NCBI RefSeq assembly: GCF_028737215.1 | Contig: NZ_JAQZAM010000006.1 | Location: 1 to 64,000, forward strand | Direction: 5' to 3' | DNA from: Actinomycetospora chibensis | Lineage (GTDB): Bacteria > Actinomycetota > Actinomycetes > Mycobacteriales > Pseudonocardiaceae | Length of the DNA: 64,000 bases | Part shown: one piece after another, positions 1 through 7,558 of the stretch | How the letters are laid out: every line of letters starts with the position of its first letter | How positions within the stretch are numbered: position 1 is the stretch's first letter | The notes under the pieces: model-generated | Told to the model about the DNA's origin: nothing | Seen by the model: the letters and a program-made list of their open reading frames with translations, nothing else | Databases searched by the model: none | Position numbers and translations under genes: made by a program

Positions 1-261
1 ACCCATCCACGGATCGTGGACCGGCCCAGCTCACAGACTTGGGAGACACGCCCTAATCCATCACCAGCACTCTCGGCCCGCTGGCCTCGCGCACCTGCCA
101 GGGGAGGCGAGCCACCGTTGCTGATCCGTCCTCGCTTCGCCGTCGCGATGGGAACGGCAGCGTCCCGGGTCCCAGGCGACGCCGACCAGCACAGATGCGA
201 TCCCGCGAGTAACGCGTTGAGCGAACCCGGCGACGAGCAAGGCATTCATTCAGGGGGACCA

Positions 262-1218
262 TTGAAACAACATCAAGGGGCTCGCGGGCTTGGCGCCGGC
301 GACCCGCACACGGAGCCGCTGCTCCGGCCACCCGGGATGGGCGCGGCGGGAGTTCCGCCGGCTGGTGGCGCACCGGGCACGACACCGCGCCGATCAGCGC
401 GGGCAAGGTTGATCGGGATACTGGTGGTGGCGGCACTGCTGGTCGCCCTCGGCGCGGTGTGGTGGCTGACCGCCGCGTCGATGTCCAGGCCGGCTCCGGT
501 CGCCTCCTCGACTGGGGCTTCCGCCGGGCCGACAGCGCCGCCGCAGCAAGTCGGTCCGGCGACCGTCGACAGCGAAGGGCGCCTGTTGCCGCCGGCCGCG
601 AGCGACGGAGCGCGGCGCCTGTACTCGGCCCTCGAAGCCAACGACATGTCTGCCGTGCGAGCGGTGTACACCCCCGATGACACCGCTGCCTCGTGGTCGA
701 CGTTGCGGACACGCCTCTCACCCGAGGCGGTTCGCGACGGGTTGCTCGAGGCCTTGCGTCACCCACCCCAGCCGCGACCCGAGGTCGACTATCTCTACGC
801 GTCCGGCGACTATGGCGTCGGCCTCACCGGTACCGGCCGCGTCGCGTTCGTCGGCACGGGCCAACGGGCGGCGACCACCGCAACACCCACCGAGCGCTCT
901 CCCTCCCCGGGCTCGCGCGCCGTGCCCTTCGAATGCGAGGACTCCTTCGTCGGCGATGGGCTCCAAACCCCAGAGTGCGACGGGCAGGACAACGACGCGA
1001 GGACCAGCCACTGCTCGGCTGACCTCGAGACCTGCCCCACCGGCTACCGGGAAGGCGTCACCAGCAGCGCCAACCCCTTCGGATGCAACTTCGACGCCAT
1101 CTCCGCCGAGAACCCGTGTCAGTGGCGCTACGAGGATCAGGGCGACCGCCCCAACCCCGTCACCGTCGCCCAGCGATGGGCTGTCTGCCACCTCTCGGGC
1201 CACCGAGAATTCTGTTAG
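262..1218 (+). CDS. Membrane-anchored protein with Cys-rich extracellular C-terminus, function unknown
   Basis: The protein has one transmembrane helix at about residues 50-72 (hydrophobic, ending VWWLTA), preceded by an Arg-rich cytosolic stretch, so about 240 residues should lie outside the cell. A Pro/Ser/Thr-rich linker follows the helix. The last ~100 residues hold eight cysteines, an even number that suggests disulfides. I chose a TTG at 262 because AGGGGG sits four bases upstream; the frame stays open to 16, so a longer 400-residue product cannot be excluded. I recognise no family. It stands alone in a gene-poor accessory stretch. Confidence 0.55.
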   Translation: MKQHQGARGLGAGDPHTEPLLRPPGMGAAGVPPAGGAPGTTPRRSARARLIGILVVAALLVALGAVWWLTAASMSRPAPVASSTGASAGPTAPPQQVGPATVDSEGRLLPPAASDGARRLYSALEANDMSAVRAVYTPDDTAASWSTLRTRLSPEAVRDGLLEALRHPPQPRPEVDYLYASGDYGVGLTGTGRVAFVGTGQRAATTATPTERSPSPGSRAVPFECEDSFVGDGLQTPECDGQDNDARTSHCSADLETCPTGYREGVTSSANPFGCNFDAISAENPCQWRYEDQGDRPNPVTVAQRWAVCHLSGHREFC

Positions 1219-1991
1219 CTACGCAGCAACACCGACGCCGCGGACTCCAGCAGCCGTCGGATCATTCGCGCCGATGCATCTCGCTCGTATCACGAGAACG
1301 CCCAATCTAGGCGAATTAGCTTGGTAGCCGGGATCGAAGGGCGCATGCAGGCATAGCCGAGCATTGTGGGACGGTTTCTATGAGCAGCTCCTACCGCCAC
1401 CGTAGTCGCATCGATGTCACGGTCCAGGTGACGAGAGAAGATCCCGAGGCTACGCGCCTTACCGAGCGGCACGTGATCTACTGCGAAACCTCGCCAAGCG
1501 CGGCGAGAAGGTGCCTTCCAGGTCCGGAACCGGCACATACAGATGACCCTGAAAGAACTCGGACTCATCGAGTTCGTCTACCTAACTGACCACCATGGGA
1601 AGAGGATGCCTTACCCCAGAGCGATGAGCTTGACCGGCGTCGGCCGCGCGGCGCTGACCTGACCCATGTCACTCGCAGTAGCTGGACCTCGTCCCTTCAA
1701 GAGGGCGACGACCGCTCCTCAACCGCGTATCACGACATCCACTCGCGAAAGGCCCCAACTCGCAGTCGCGGACGTAATGCGGATCGAACAGTCCTGGGGG
1801 TTATCGGCTCACCCGCCCTGCAGCCGCGCGGGCTGCTCGGTGTGACGAGGAGGCGTGCGGGGCATCGTCAGGGCCTCCTGCCCGCCGGCCAGTTCAACCG
1901 CTGACGCGTTCCGGAGCCTCGGTCAGCGCGGCGGCCGTGGATGAGCTTCCTCGTGCCCGATACAGCCGTCCCCGACTTCAGGAGGCCTTCG
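1219..1991. other. Gene-poor stretch with decayed coding remnants
   Basis: No convincing intact gene is visible. A 69-codon frame opens at 1380 with ATG but turns into Arg/Pro-rich sequence. A second plus frame ending with a stop at about 1659-1661 reads like protein (IQMTLKELGLIEFVYL) but has no credible start before its own upstream stop. The two could be halves of one frameshifted gene. I see no repeat or RNA gene here. Confidence 0.35.
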
Positions 1992-2105
1992 ATGCTCGCC
2001 ATCGCCGCGGCAGTCTTGTTCCTCATCGCCCTGATCTTCGAGCTCACGGGCCTCCCGATCGCTGTGATCGCCCCGACTGTGTTGCTCACGCTCGGCGCCA
2101 TCTGA
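1992..2105 (+). CDS. 37-residue hydrophobic membrane peptide
   Basis: An ATG at 1992 is preceded by a perfect AGGAGG at 1979-1984 with ideal spacing, the strongest ribosome binding site in this gene-poor region. The peptide starts MLAIAAAVLFLIALIF and ends LLTLGAI. It has almost no charged residues and would form one or two short membrane segments. Tiny membrane proteins of this kind are common in actinobacterial genomes and usually lack an assigned role. No neighbour within 250 bases suggests a function. Confidence that it is translated rests on the ribosome binding site and the composition. Confidence 0.55.
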   Translation: MLAIAAAVLFLIALIFELTGLPIAVIAPTVLLTLGAI

Positions 2106-2984
2106 ATCGCACTGCACCTCGCCGGGATCGGCCACCAGCGCCCAGCACGTCGATGAGAACAGGTCCCGGCGAGACGGCGATGCTCGGCTCCGGTTGCCCC
2201 CTCCTGGGAGTCGGTCGCCCTTGTCGTTGCCGGAACGCAGGTGCGAGTGCGAGTCTCGGTGTCGCCCTCAATGACATCTCGCCGCATGGCCTCGGTGCTC
2301 GGTTGGCTGCGGTGGCCGAAGGCGTCGCGGGTCTCTGCGCGGAGGGCACTGAAGCCAAGCCGGAGGGACCGCGAGCTCGATGTCCGCGATCAGGGGCGCC
2401 GCTCGTGCCGTCCTGTCGTCGGGACGGTCGTGAGTTCTCGGTGGGGCAGCTGGACCCGTACGCGTTGGGGCGGCCGTCGGCGGCAGCCGTGCCGTCGGCC
2501 CAGGAAGTAGAGCGTCGCACCCAAGATCATGTGCGAGAGGGTCCCCGCGGCTACCAGTAGCACGTCGGTCACCGTCCGTCCCCGGTCGTCGGTGCTCGTT
2601 CGCGCCGGTGTCGGTGTCACCGAGGCGGCCGTTACCTGTTGCCGCGAAGAGGGTCCGGCTGGGCGATGGGCATCCGGCCGACCGGGCGAGGGCGGGGCGA
2701 ACGGCCCCCTCACCCTCTCCGAGCACAGCGGGATCGAGCCACGAACTTCGTGACCGAGGTCAACACCGTCCCCCGGAAGTACTTCCTCGACACCGAGCGC
2801 CGGACGCTCATTGCAGCTCTAGCGTTTCGTCCGGCTTACCCCACCGACTCTCTTCTCGGGCTCTCGGTTGGTGGGGCAGCCGACGGGGGGCGTCCCATCA
2901 GGCACAGGGGGCGCCCCTCGTCGCGTCTCCTTCTCGGTGGTCCGCTCCGGAGATGAGGACCCCTGGGCCGTGTCGTAGCACCGA
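2106..2984. other. Gene-poor stretch; one weak minus-strand candidate
   Basis: Long open frames here are Arg/Pro-rich and look like non-coding frames of GC-rich DNA. The one candidate is a 60-codon minus-strand frame, GTG at 2572 to a stop at 2390. Its first 25 residues form a plausible transmembrane helix (around HMILGATLYFLG), with a weak GGGGA seven bases upstream. The rest of that frame is basic and unremarkable. Confidence 0.3.
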
Positions 2985-3129
2985 TTACCGGACCAGTGCT
3001 CGCCAACCGACGATCGCCGCGTGGTCGCTGGTGAGGTCGATCTCGTAGGTCACACCGTCGAGGGCGTACTCCACGTTCTCGTCGGCCTCTCGCTCGACGG
3101 ATATCAGAGCGGAGAAGAACCGCGAACAT
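2985..3129 (-). pseudogene. Remnant of an lsr2-family nucleoid-associated protein gene
   Basis: On the minus strand one frame reads EREADENVEYALDGVTYEID followed by L, T, S, D and H. This is the signature of the Lsr2 N-terminal dimerisation domain (family pattern: Asp/Glu-rich, then F-x-LDG-x-x-YEIDL). Only about 40 residues survive before an in-frame stop at 2985. The natural-looking ATG at 3129 is in a different frame, consistent with a frameshift. The C-terminal DNA-binding AT-hook-like half (RGR) is absent. Lsr2 silences transferred AT-rich DNA, so a broken copy here fits a decayed mobile region. Confidence 0.6.
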
Positions 3130-3251
3130 CGAATCGGCTGAGTCCGGTCCGCGCCACGTACGTAGTTCTCCCCATGCCGAAGCGCCTCGACCCGGTGCAA
3201 TCTGGAACGCCTGTCATCTTAGGGCCAGCGCCAGGGAGAAGGAGAGAGGCA

Positions 3252-3722
3252 ATGCTCCGTCGAGCACTCTGGATTAGCCTGTTCAGCAGCTTGATGGTTG
3301 CTCTCTCGGTCGGTCCTGCCATGGCGGCACCAAATCCTCCAGGCGGAGAGCCCTTCGAGTATCTGACGGCGTCAGCCGGGGAAGTTTGCCCCTTCCCGCT
3401 GCGCATCGATATCACGGCAGCCCAGGCAGTCCGGACGACTCTTCCCAGCGGGCTCCTCCTTATCACGGGCCCGGCCACGGCTACCGTGACTAACACGGAA
3501 TCTGAGGAGTCTCGGACCTATAACATCTCAGGGCCGGGAACCTTTGATCCGGTTACCAAACGGTACACCCTTTTCGGGCAGTCCCTGATCGTTCAGCCGT
3601 CTTCCGTTGGGACGCCGTTCCTCATCACGACGAGCGGCCGAGTTAGCTTCATTGAGAACCAACCGATCGATGAGCCTCTGCGCGGCCACATCAGCCACGA
3701 TGTTTGCGCCGAGCTGGGCTGA
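3252..3722 (+). CDS. Small secreted protein, function unknown
   Basis: The 156-residue product begins with a textbook signal peptide: MLRR, a hydrophobic core ALWISLFSSLMVALSVG, then a cleavage site after AMA. The mature part is about 130 residues, rich in Thr/Ser and beta-prone, with one Cys near each end (EVC and HDVC), which could form a disulfide. A GGAGAGAGG element lies just upstream of the chosen ATG; an in-frame GTG at 3021 would bury the signal peptide and is rejected. The gene ends inside the remains of a minus-strand sigma-factor gene. I recognise no family. Confidence 0.65.
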   Translation: MLRRALWISLFSSLMVALSVGPAMAAPNPPGGEPFEYLTASAGEVCPFPLRIDITAAQAVRTTLPSGLLLITGPATATVTNTESEESRTYNISGPGTFDPVTKRYTLFGQSLIVQPSSVGTPFLITTSGRVSFIENQPIDEPLRGHISHDVCAELG

Positions 3723-4035
3723 TCCCGAGCAGGAGCCACGCTGTCCCCAGCCAGCCGGGCGCCGGCAACGCGACCGGCGCCGAGGCCAGCAGCGCCGCCG
3801 GCGAAACGAGACGACGGCGGGCCTCACCGCACCTTGAGCACCGCTCAATGTGGCGGTTGACGCGCTTGCGCAGCAGGAAGGTCATGGTGCCGTCCCAGTC
3901 TCCGAGCAGGTCGCCGAGCTCGGCACACGCCTCCCGCTCGTGGCGCGCGACCAGCAGCGCGCCCAGGCAGCGTTCAACTGTCAGGCGCAGCCGAGAGACC
4001 AGAGTGTTGGCGTTGGTGGCGCTAACCCCGAGTGC
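3691..4035 (-). pseudogene. C-terminal fragment of an ECF-type sigma factor with Cys-containing tail
   Basis: The minus-strand frame reads GVSATNANTLVSRLRL, LGALLVAR, LLGDWDG, then RKRVNRHIERCSRCGEARRR. This resembles actinobacterial ECF sigma factors whose region-4 helix-turn-helix (LGLS-x-NNA-x-x-R-x-SRAR) is followed by a short Cys-x2-Cys, anti-sigma-like extension. Sigma region 2 and most of region 4 are missing: residues before the match are unrelated and Arg/Pro-rich. The 3' end overlaps the convergent secreted-protein gene by 32 bases. I judge it a decayed fragment, not a working regulator. Confidence 0.5.
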
Positions 4036-4326
4036 CCGAGGATCACCATGACCTGGAGACGCTGCATCGCGCCACCGATCAGCCCTGCCTCTCGGCATTA
4101 AACCTGGGCCACGCGATCGGGGCGGCATCCGCGCTGATGCGGCCACATGCAGCTGTCCGAGCCAGTCGACGCAAGTCCCAGTCACGGCCTCAACCGCGAA
4201 GGGCTCTGCCGCCTCCTGGAAGGTCGGCTGGGGTACCCGGGCGGCGGTAGCGCGATCGTCCTCGCACACCAGCCATTGGAAGCGGCTCTAGAACCTGGCC
4301 GACGTGTCGAAATCGCTCGTCGAGCA

Positions 4327-4611
4327 TCACGGGTTGCGGTGGACGCGGACCTCGAATTCCAGCTTCTCGAGCAGCGGTTTCACGGTAGCTGCTCCTCCAC
4401 TGAACTCGCTGGCTGCGAGGACCTCGCCGTGGCGCAGGCGATGGGCGGCCCCGACGATGGCCTTCGAGTCGTACTCGCGACCGTCTCGGACCAGGAAGTA
4501 CGAGCGCGCCTCGCGGAAGCCGTACTCGGCGAGGAAACGGTCGCGGCCGAGCTCATCGAACTTGTCGAGAGCGACCTGGATGTCGTGCGAGGTGACCTCG
4601 GGCCGGGCCAT
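4327..4611 (-). pseudogene. Truncated ScoMcrA-like N-terminal head domain (restriction endonuclease remnant)
   Basis: The 94 residues from the ATG at 4611 match the N-terminal head domain of ScoMcrA-type restriction endonucleases: a hydrophobic YGF motif, then DGREYDSKAIVGAAHRLRHG and FSGGAATVKPLLEKLEF. In the family this domain precedes a DNA-recognition module (SRA or sulfur-binding) and an HNH nuclease for cutting modified DNA. Here translation stops immediately after the head domain and no HNH sequence follows, so the gene is probably truncated, although a stand-alone domain is possible. A TTG at 4635 is an alternative start. It lies 380 bases from the element's distal attachment site. 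Confidence 0.55.
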
Positions 4612-4991
4612 GATCTCGAGAGTAGAGGTAGGCAACGATGCTCAAGCCGTCGGTCGAAGGCCGCGGGCGAGGCGACGCTCCCGGGCCGCTTGCCGTCGAC
4701 TGTCTCGACAAGATCGAGGCATGACGTTGACGACGCACCCTGGAGCATCGGGCAGTACGAGACCTTGTGGACCACGCGCACCGGTGGGCGACTGACCGGG
4801 CCGACGAGGTCGAGCCCGAGCTTGCGAAGCATCGGGCTCTCGCCGCGGGCGAGCTCGGCAAGCGTCTGTTCGCTGTTCGCGCTGGTCATCGGCGTGCGAC
4901 GTGCAGGACCCGCACCACGACGACGATTCTCGAGCCACCCTTCGAGGTTCTCGGTCATCGGGGGGCCTGCAACGCTCCTGGTCAGCGACTT
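4612..4991. other. Flank of the attachment site with a possible minus-strand gene remnant
   Basis: A minus-strand frame opening with ATG at 4958 gives about 100 protein-like residues (starts MTENLEGWLENRR; later ESPMLRKLGLDLVGPV and VRVVHKVSYCPMLQG) before running out of frame over the ScoMcrA-like fragment. I find no clear ribosome binding site and recognise no family. It may be the displaced 5' part of a decayed gene. Confidence 0.3.
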
Positions 4992-5027
4992 GTGGGCCCC
5001 GTGGGACTCGAACCCACAACCAACGGA
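4992..5027. repeat. Distal attachment site (36-bp att repeat)
   Basis: This copy is identical to 14791-14826 and corresponds to the acceptor stem, T-arm, variable region and 3' anticodon stem of tRNA-Lys. Beyond the repeat the next 13 bases still resemble the tRNA (8 of 13 identical), but the anticodon loop reads as ACG (Arg-like) instead of UUU. No D-arm follows, so it is only a partial tRNA. Confidence 0.9.
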
Positions 5028-5182
5028 GTCGTAGTCCGGACTTGGTGACGTTGGTGGAAGATGGTGAGCACCCGCACTGAGCTGCACCGACGCTCCCGCG
5101 CGGTTCCGACCGTCTCGCGGCGCTGATGGTCGTTGGCGGCCGGTAGAGGGCAGTAAGCGGTGCCGGTGATCTTGCCCCGTGC

Positions 5183-5383
5183 TCAGGCCGAGATGAGCGG
5201 CTTGTAGCCGAGAACGGACGCCGCGCCGTCGAGGTAGGCACGCCGGTGCGCCCTCGGGACCCACTCCTCAACCGGTCGCACCGTGAGCATCCCGCCGCCG
5301 GCGATCCGCCAGTAGTCCTCCTCGACGAGCGCGATCGAGGCGTCCTGCTCGCCCTGGGCCTGGGCCTGCTCCTGCTCGGTCAT
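5183..5383 (-). CDS. Small protein at the element's distal end, function unknown
   Basis: The ATG at 5383 opens a 66-residue frame beginning MTEQEQAQAQGEQ, continuing LVEEDYWRIAGGGML and ending in a charged, aromatic-rich half (EEWVPRAHRRAYLDG). Its composition is unlike the Arg/Pro-rich random frames around it, which is the main support. No good ribosome binding site is visible. It points toward the attachment site, away from the rest of the element. It may be cargo or a small accessory factor; I recognise no family. Confidence 0.4.
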   Translation of the reverse strand: MTEQEQAQAQGEQDASIALVEEDYWRIAGGGMLTVRPVEEWVPRAHRRAYLDGAASVLGYKPLISA

Positions 5384-5472
5384 GTCCGGCACGGTGCCCG
5401 AGCTCGTCGACGTCGTCCAGACGCAACGGCCGGTGTGTGGTCTCCCCGTCGGCCAGGTCTTCCCGGAGCGCG

Positions 5473-5534
5473 CCAGGGCCAGGGGGCCAGGTGGAGCACC
5501 CGACGTGCTGAACGACCTGGCCCCCTGGCCCTGG
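5473..5534. repeat. 20-bp perfect inverted repeat forming a long hairpin
   Basis: Arms 5473-5492 and 5515-5534 are perfect reverse complements. The 22-base spacer itself contains a 5-bp stem (AGCAC at 5495-5499, GTGCT at 5505-5509), giving a nested cruciform. There is no T-tract, so a simple intrinsic terminator is not the best reading. In an AICE it could be a single-strand origin, a transfer (clt-like) locus or a protein-binding site. Confidence 0.8.
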
Positions 5535-5721
5535 GGTGCTACGCCCTCGCGGTGGCCGGCGGGGAGACCTGCCCTTCCCCCTCCCCGGAGGTCGCCTGGG
5601 GTGCGGGGGCGGCGAGCGCCCCGCCTTCGTTCTCGAAGCGCTGTGCCCTCGACGTCCTGAGGTAACAGACTTGCCAACTCGTGCGACGCCGTGTGTGTAG
5701 GTCCGGCATGAGGAGAAGGCA

Positions 5722-6504
5722 CTGGACATCAACGCAACGATCTCGCTGGCAGCAGTCGTTGTTGCCGGACTAACACTTATCGTCTCAACCATTATCAGTA
5801 CATGCTCAGTTGTGATAGCGCAGAAAGCTGCCAGGGCGGCCGAGGAATCTGCCCGAGCTGCGAAAGTCTCCGCGGAGGCAGCCTTGGACGGCGTCGAACA
5901 ATCTCGCCGTTCCGCCAAGGCCGCTGAAGTGGCCGCCGCAACAGCCGTGAGCGCTCTTGAAGTAGCAATAGAACAGACTCGTATTGCGGAGAGAACCGCT
6001 GACTCTAGTGAGAAGTCGGCGTCAGCGAGCGAACAAGCTGCATTAGCAGCCGCACGTTCGACCGCGCTAGCTCAGGAACAGAACGCCATTGCCCGCGCCG
6101 CCCACGAGATGAGCGAGCAACCGGAGTTCCATGTGTACAAGAGGAACGTAAGCATTGACACCGGCGCAGCCACGATTGAGGCGTTCTACGAGCGCGGCCC
6201 ATCAGGTATTCGCATAAGGACGGAGTGCCGTGCCGAGTACGTTGTGATGCCAGACTTCGAGTACATCAATTTTCGCGACGGCGTCCAAGAGTTCGAAGAC
6301 GTATCGCCAGGGAAATACTTCGAGTTTCGGGTCGGACATGCTCTCAACCGTGGATTAGCCTCTGCCGTCGTGGACGTTGTATTTCGATGCACGGAAACGG
6401 ACGAGGCCGGAGGACCGATCAGGGCCTGGCCCCCTGTCATCCAGAAGATCGAATGGACCGATGCCGAGATCGTTCAAATGGAGGAGCGCAAGCGCAGTGG
6501 ATGA
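5722..6504 (+). CDS. Membrane-anchored coiled-coil protein; putative partner of the Abi-alpha-like protein
   Basis: The product has an N-terminal transmembrane helix (residues ~6-32, LAAVVVAGLTLIVSTIIS), then about 90 Ala/Glu-rich residues with strong coiled-coil character, then a ~110-residue beta-rich C-terminal domain. The transmembrane segment is encoded only if translation starts at CTG 5722, six bases after AGGAG at 5711-5715; the first conventional in-frame start is GTG 5812, which would delete the helix. GC content is low for this genome (27 of 60 bases at 5761-5820), suggesting recent acquisition. A hairpin follows at 6600, then the Abi-alpha-like gene. I recognise no named family. 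Confidence 0.6.
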   Translation: MDINATISLAAVVVAGLTLIVSTIISTCSVVIAQKAARAAEESARAAKVSAEAALDGVEQSRRSAKAAEVAAATAVSALEVAIEQTRIAERTADSSEKSASASEQAALAAARSTALAQEQNAIARAAHEMSEQPEFHVYKRNVSIDTGAATIEAFYERGPSGIRIRTECRAEYVVMPDFEYINFRDGVQEFEDVSPGKYFEFRVGHALNRGLASAVVDVVFRCTETDEAGGPIRAWPPVIQKIEWTDAEIVQMEERKRSG

Positions 6505-6599
6505 CGACTGCCCGTCGCTCCTGGGCCTCTCTGGCCGGGCGCGCCCGCGCCGGCCGCCGGGCCGAAGGTAGAGGCGTGTCGGCTGCGGAGCCGCCCGGT

Positions 6600-6617
6600 C
6601 CGGCCCGTCAGGGCCGG
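6600..6617 (+). terminator. Hairpin between the two cargo genes
   Basis: A perfect 7-bp stem (6600-6606 with 6611-6617) has a 4-base loop GTCA. It sits about 95 bases after the coiled-coil gene and about 50 before the putative promoter of the next gene. There is no T-run, as is common in high-GC actinobacteria. Confidence 0.45.
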
Positions 6618-6681
6618 CTTGAAGACGTATAGAAAGTCCTCACCAACGAGGCTGCTCATGTGACCCGATACAGTCCTGGTC

Positions 6682-7512
6682 GTGGACCCACTGCTGACGG
6701 GAGCGAAGGTCTTGGCGAGCGAGGAATCGAAGAATCTCTTAGGAAGAATCTTTGGCCCGGCTGCTGACGTTGTAGGTGAGCACTTGGCGACCCTTCTCAA
6801 GGCCCGGGTGGACAACTCACACAAGATTGCCCAGGCCGCTAGCCGAAGGCTTCGTGACGATGTCGACCTCCAACCAGTCCCTATGCGTGTAGCACTTAGA
6901 GCACTCGACGAAGGGTCGTACTCGGACGACGAGGTTGTTACGGAGTACGTGGGTGGCATTATCGCTTCGTCGCGCATGGCGGCGAACGATAGCGACATTG
7001 CCAATACCTACGTGTCCATGGTAAGCAGACTCTCGGTACGACACCTAATGATTCACTACCACGTTTATCACGCCATCAAGTCGGCGGCGGGGTCGGAGTG
7101 GATCAATGTTTTCGACGGCGAAGAGGTCGAGCAGAGTCTGACAATCCACATAAGCGCAGGCGAGCTTGAGAGAGTCTCGCTCGCCGTTATGACTGACGAC
7201 GACGCCGATGAGGATACTAGCTTCTTTAGCGCCCTTAAGTACTTGGTGCGAGAAGGACTCATGGAGGTTCGAAGCGGTGGAACGCTGAATCATCTGCGAA
7301 AGACATACCTGACTGCCCCGTCGGCCGGAATCGTTGTATTGCCAACAGCCACCGGGATTGAGCTCTTCATGTGGGGCTTGGGTCGCGGCGATCTCGGCGT
7401 CGCAGAGTACTTCGCGAGCCCCGCCGAATCTCTGATCATAACGGGAATCGACGCTCCCGCCCGCGGTACATCAATCAGTCCCGCTATCGGATTGGAAGAA
7501 GTCGGCCGGTAG
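6682..7512 (+). CDS. Abi-alpha-like (DUF4393 type) protein, candidate phage-defence gene
   Basis: The first ~120 residues match the Abi-alpha/DUF4393 pattern: a KNLLGRIFGPAADVVGEHL start, a basic helix, a VPMRVALRALDEGS segment, an acidic stretch, then YVGGIIASSR. Related proteins are linked to abortive infection of phage-infected cells; the C-terminal half resembles no domain I can name. The GTG at 6682 lies seven bases after a TACAGT box (6669-6674), so the transcript is probably leaderless and separate from the upstream gene. GC content is well below that of the AICE backbone. Family assignment is from remembered motifs; the defence role is inference. Confidence 0.6.
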   Translation: MDPLLTGAKVLASEESKNLLGRIFGPAADVVGEHLATLLKARVDNSHKIAQAASRRLRDDVDLQPVPMRVALRALDEGSYSDDEVVTEYVGGIIASSRMAANDSDIANTYVSMVSRLSVRHLMIHYHVYHAIKSAAGSEWINVFDGEEVEQSLTIHISAGELERVSLAVMTDDDADEDTSFFSALKYLVREGLMEVRSGGTLNHLRKTYLTAPSAGIVVLPTATGIELFMWGLGRGDLGVAEYFASPAESLIITGIDAPARGTSISPAIGLEEVGR

Positions 7513-7546
7513 GAACGAAGCACTCGACTTCGACGATTCCGCATGA

Positions 7547-7552
7547 GATACT
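7547..7552 (+). promoter_or_regulatory. -10 box of a leaderless transcript for the XRE regulator
   Basis: GATACT lies six bases before the GTG at 7559, with TCGACT at 7524-7529 as a -35-like hexamer at 17-bp spacing. No Shine-Dalgarno sequence is present, which supports leaderless translation. Confidence 0.45.
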
Positions 7553-7558
7553 TTGCGC

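Noticed and set aside
4992..5045. A complete second tRNA gene at the distal att site
   Set aside because: Only the 3' half and anticodon arm exist; no D-arm or 5' acceptor strand is present.
5268..5918. A 216-codon minus-strand frame over the large inverted repeat
   Set aside because: Low-complexity Gly/Pro/Arg sequence that crosses the inverted repeat and the start of the coiled-coil gene.
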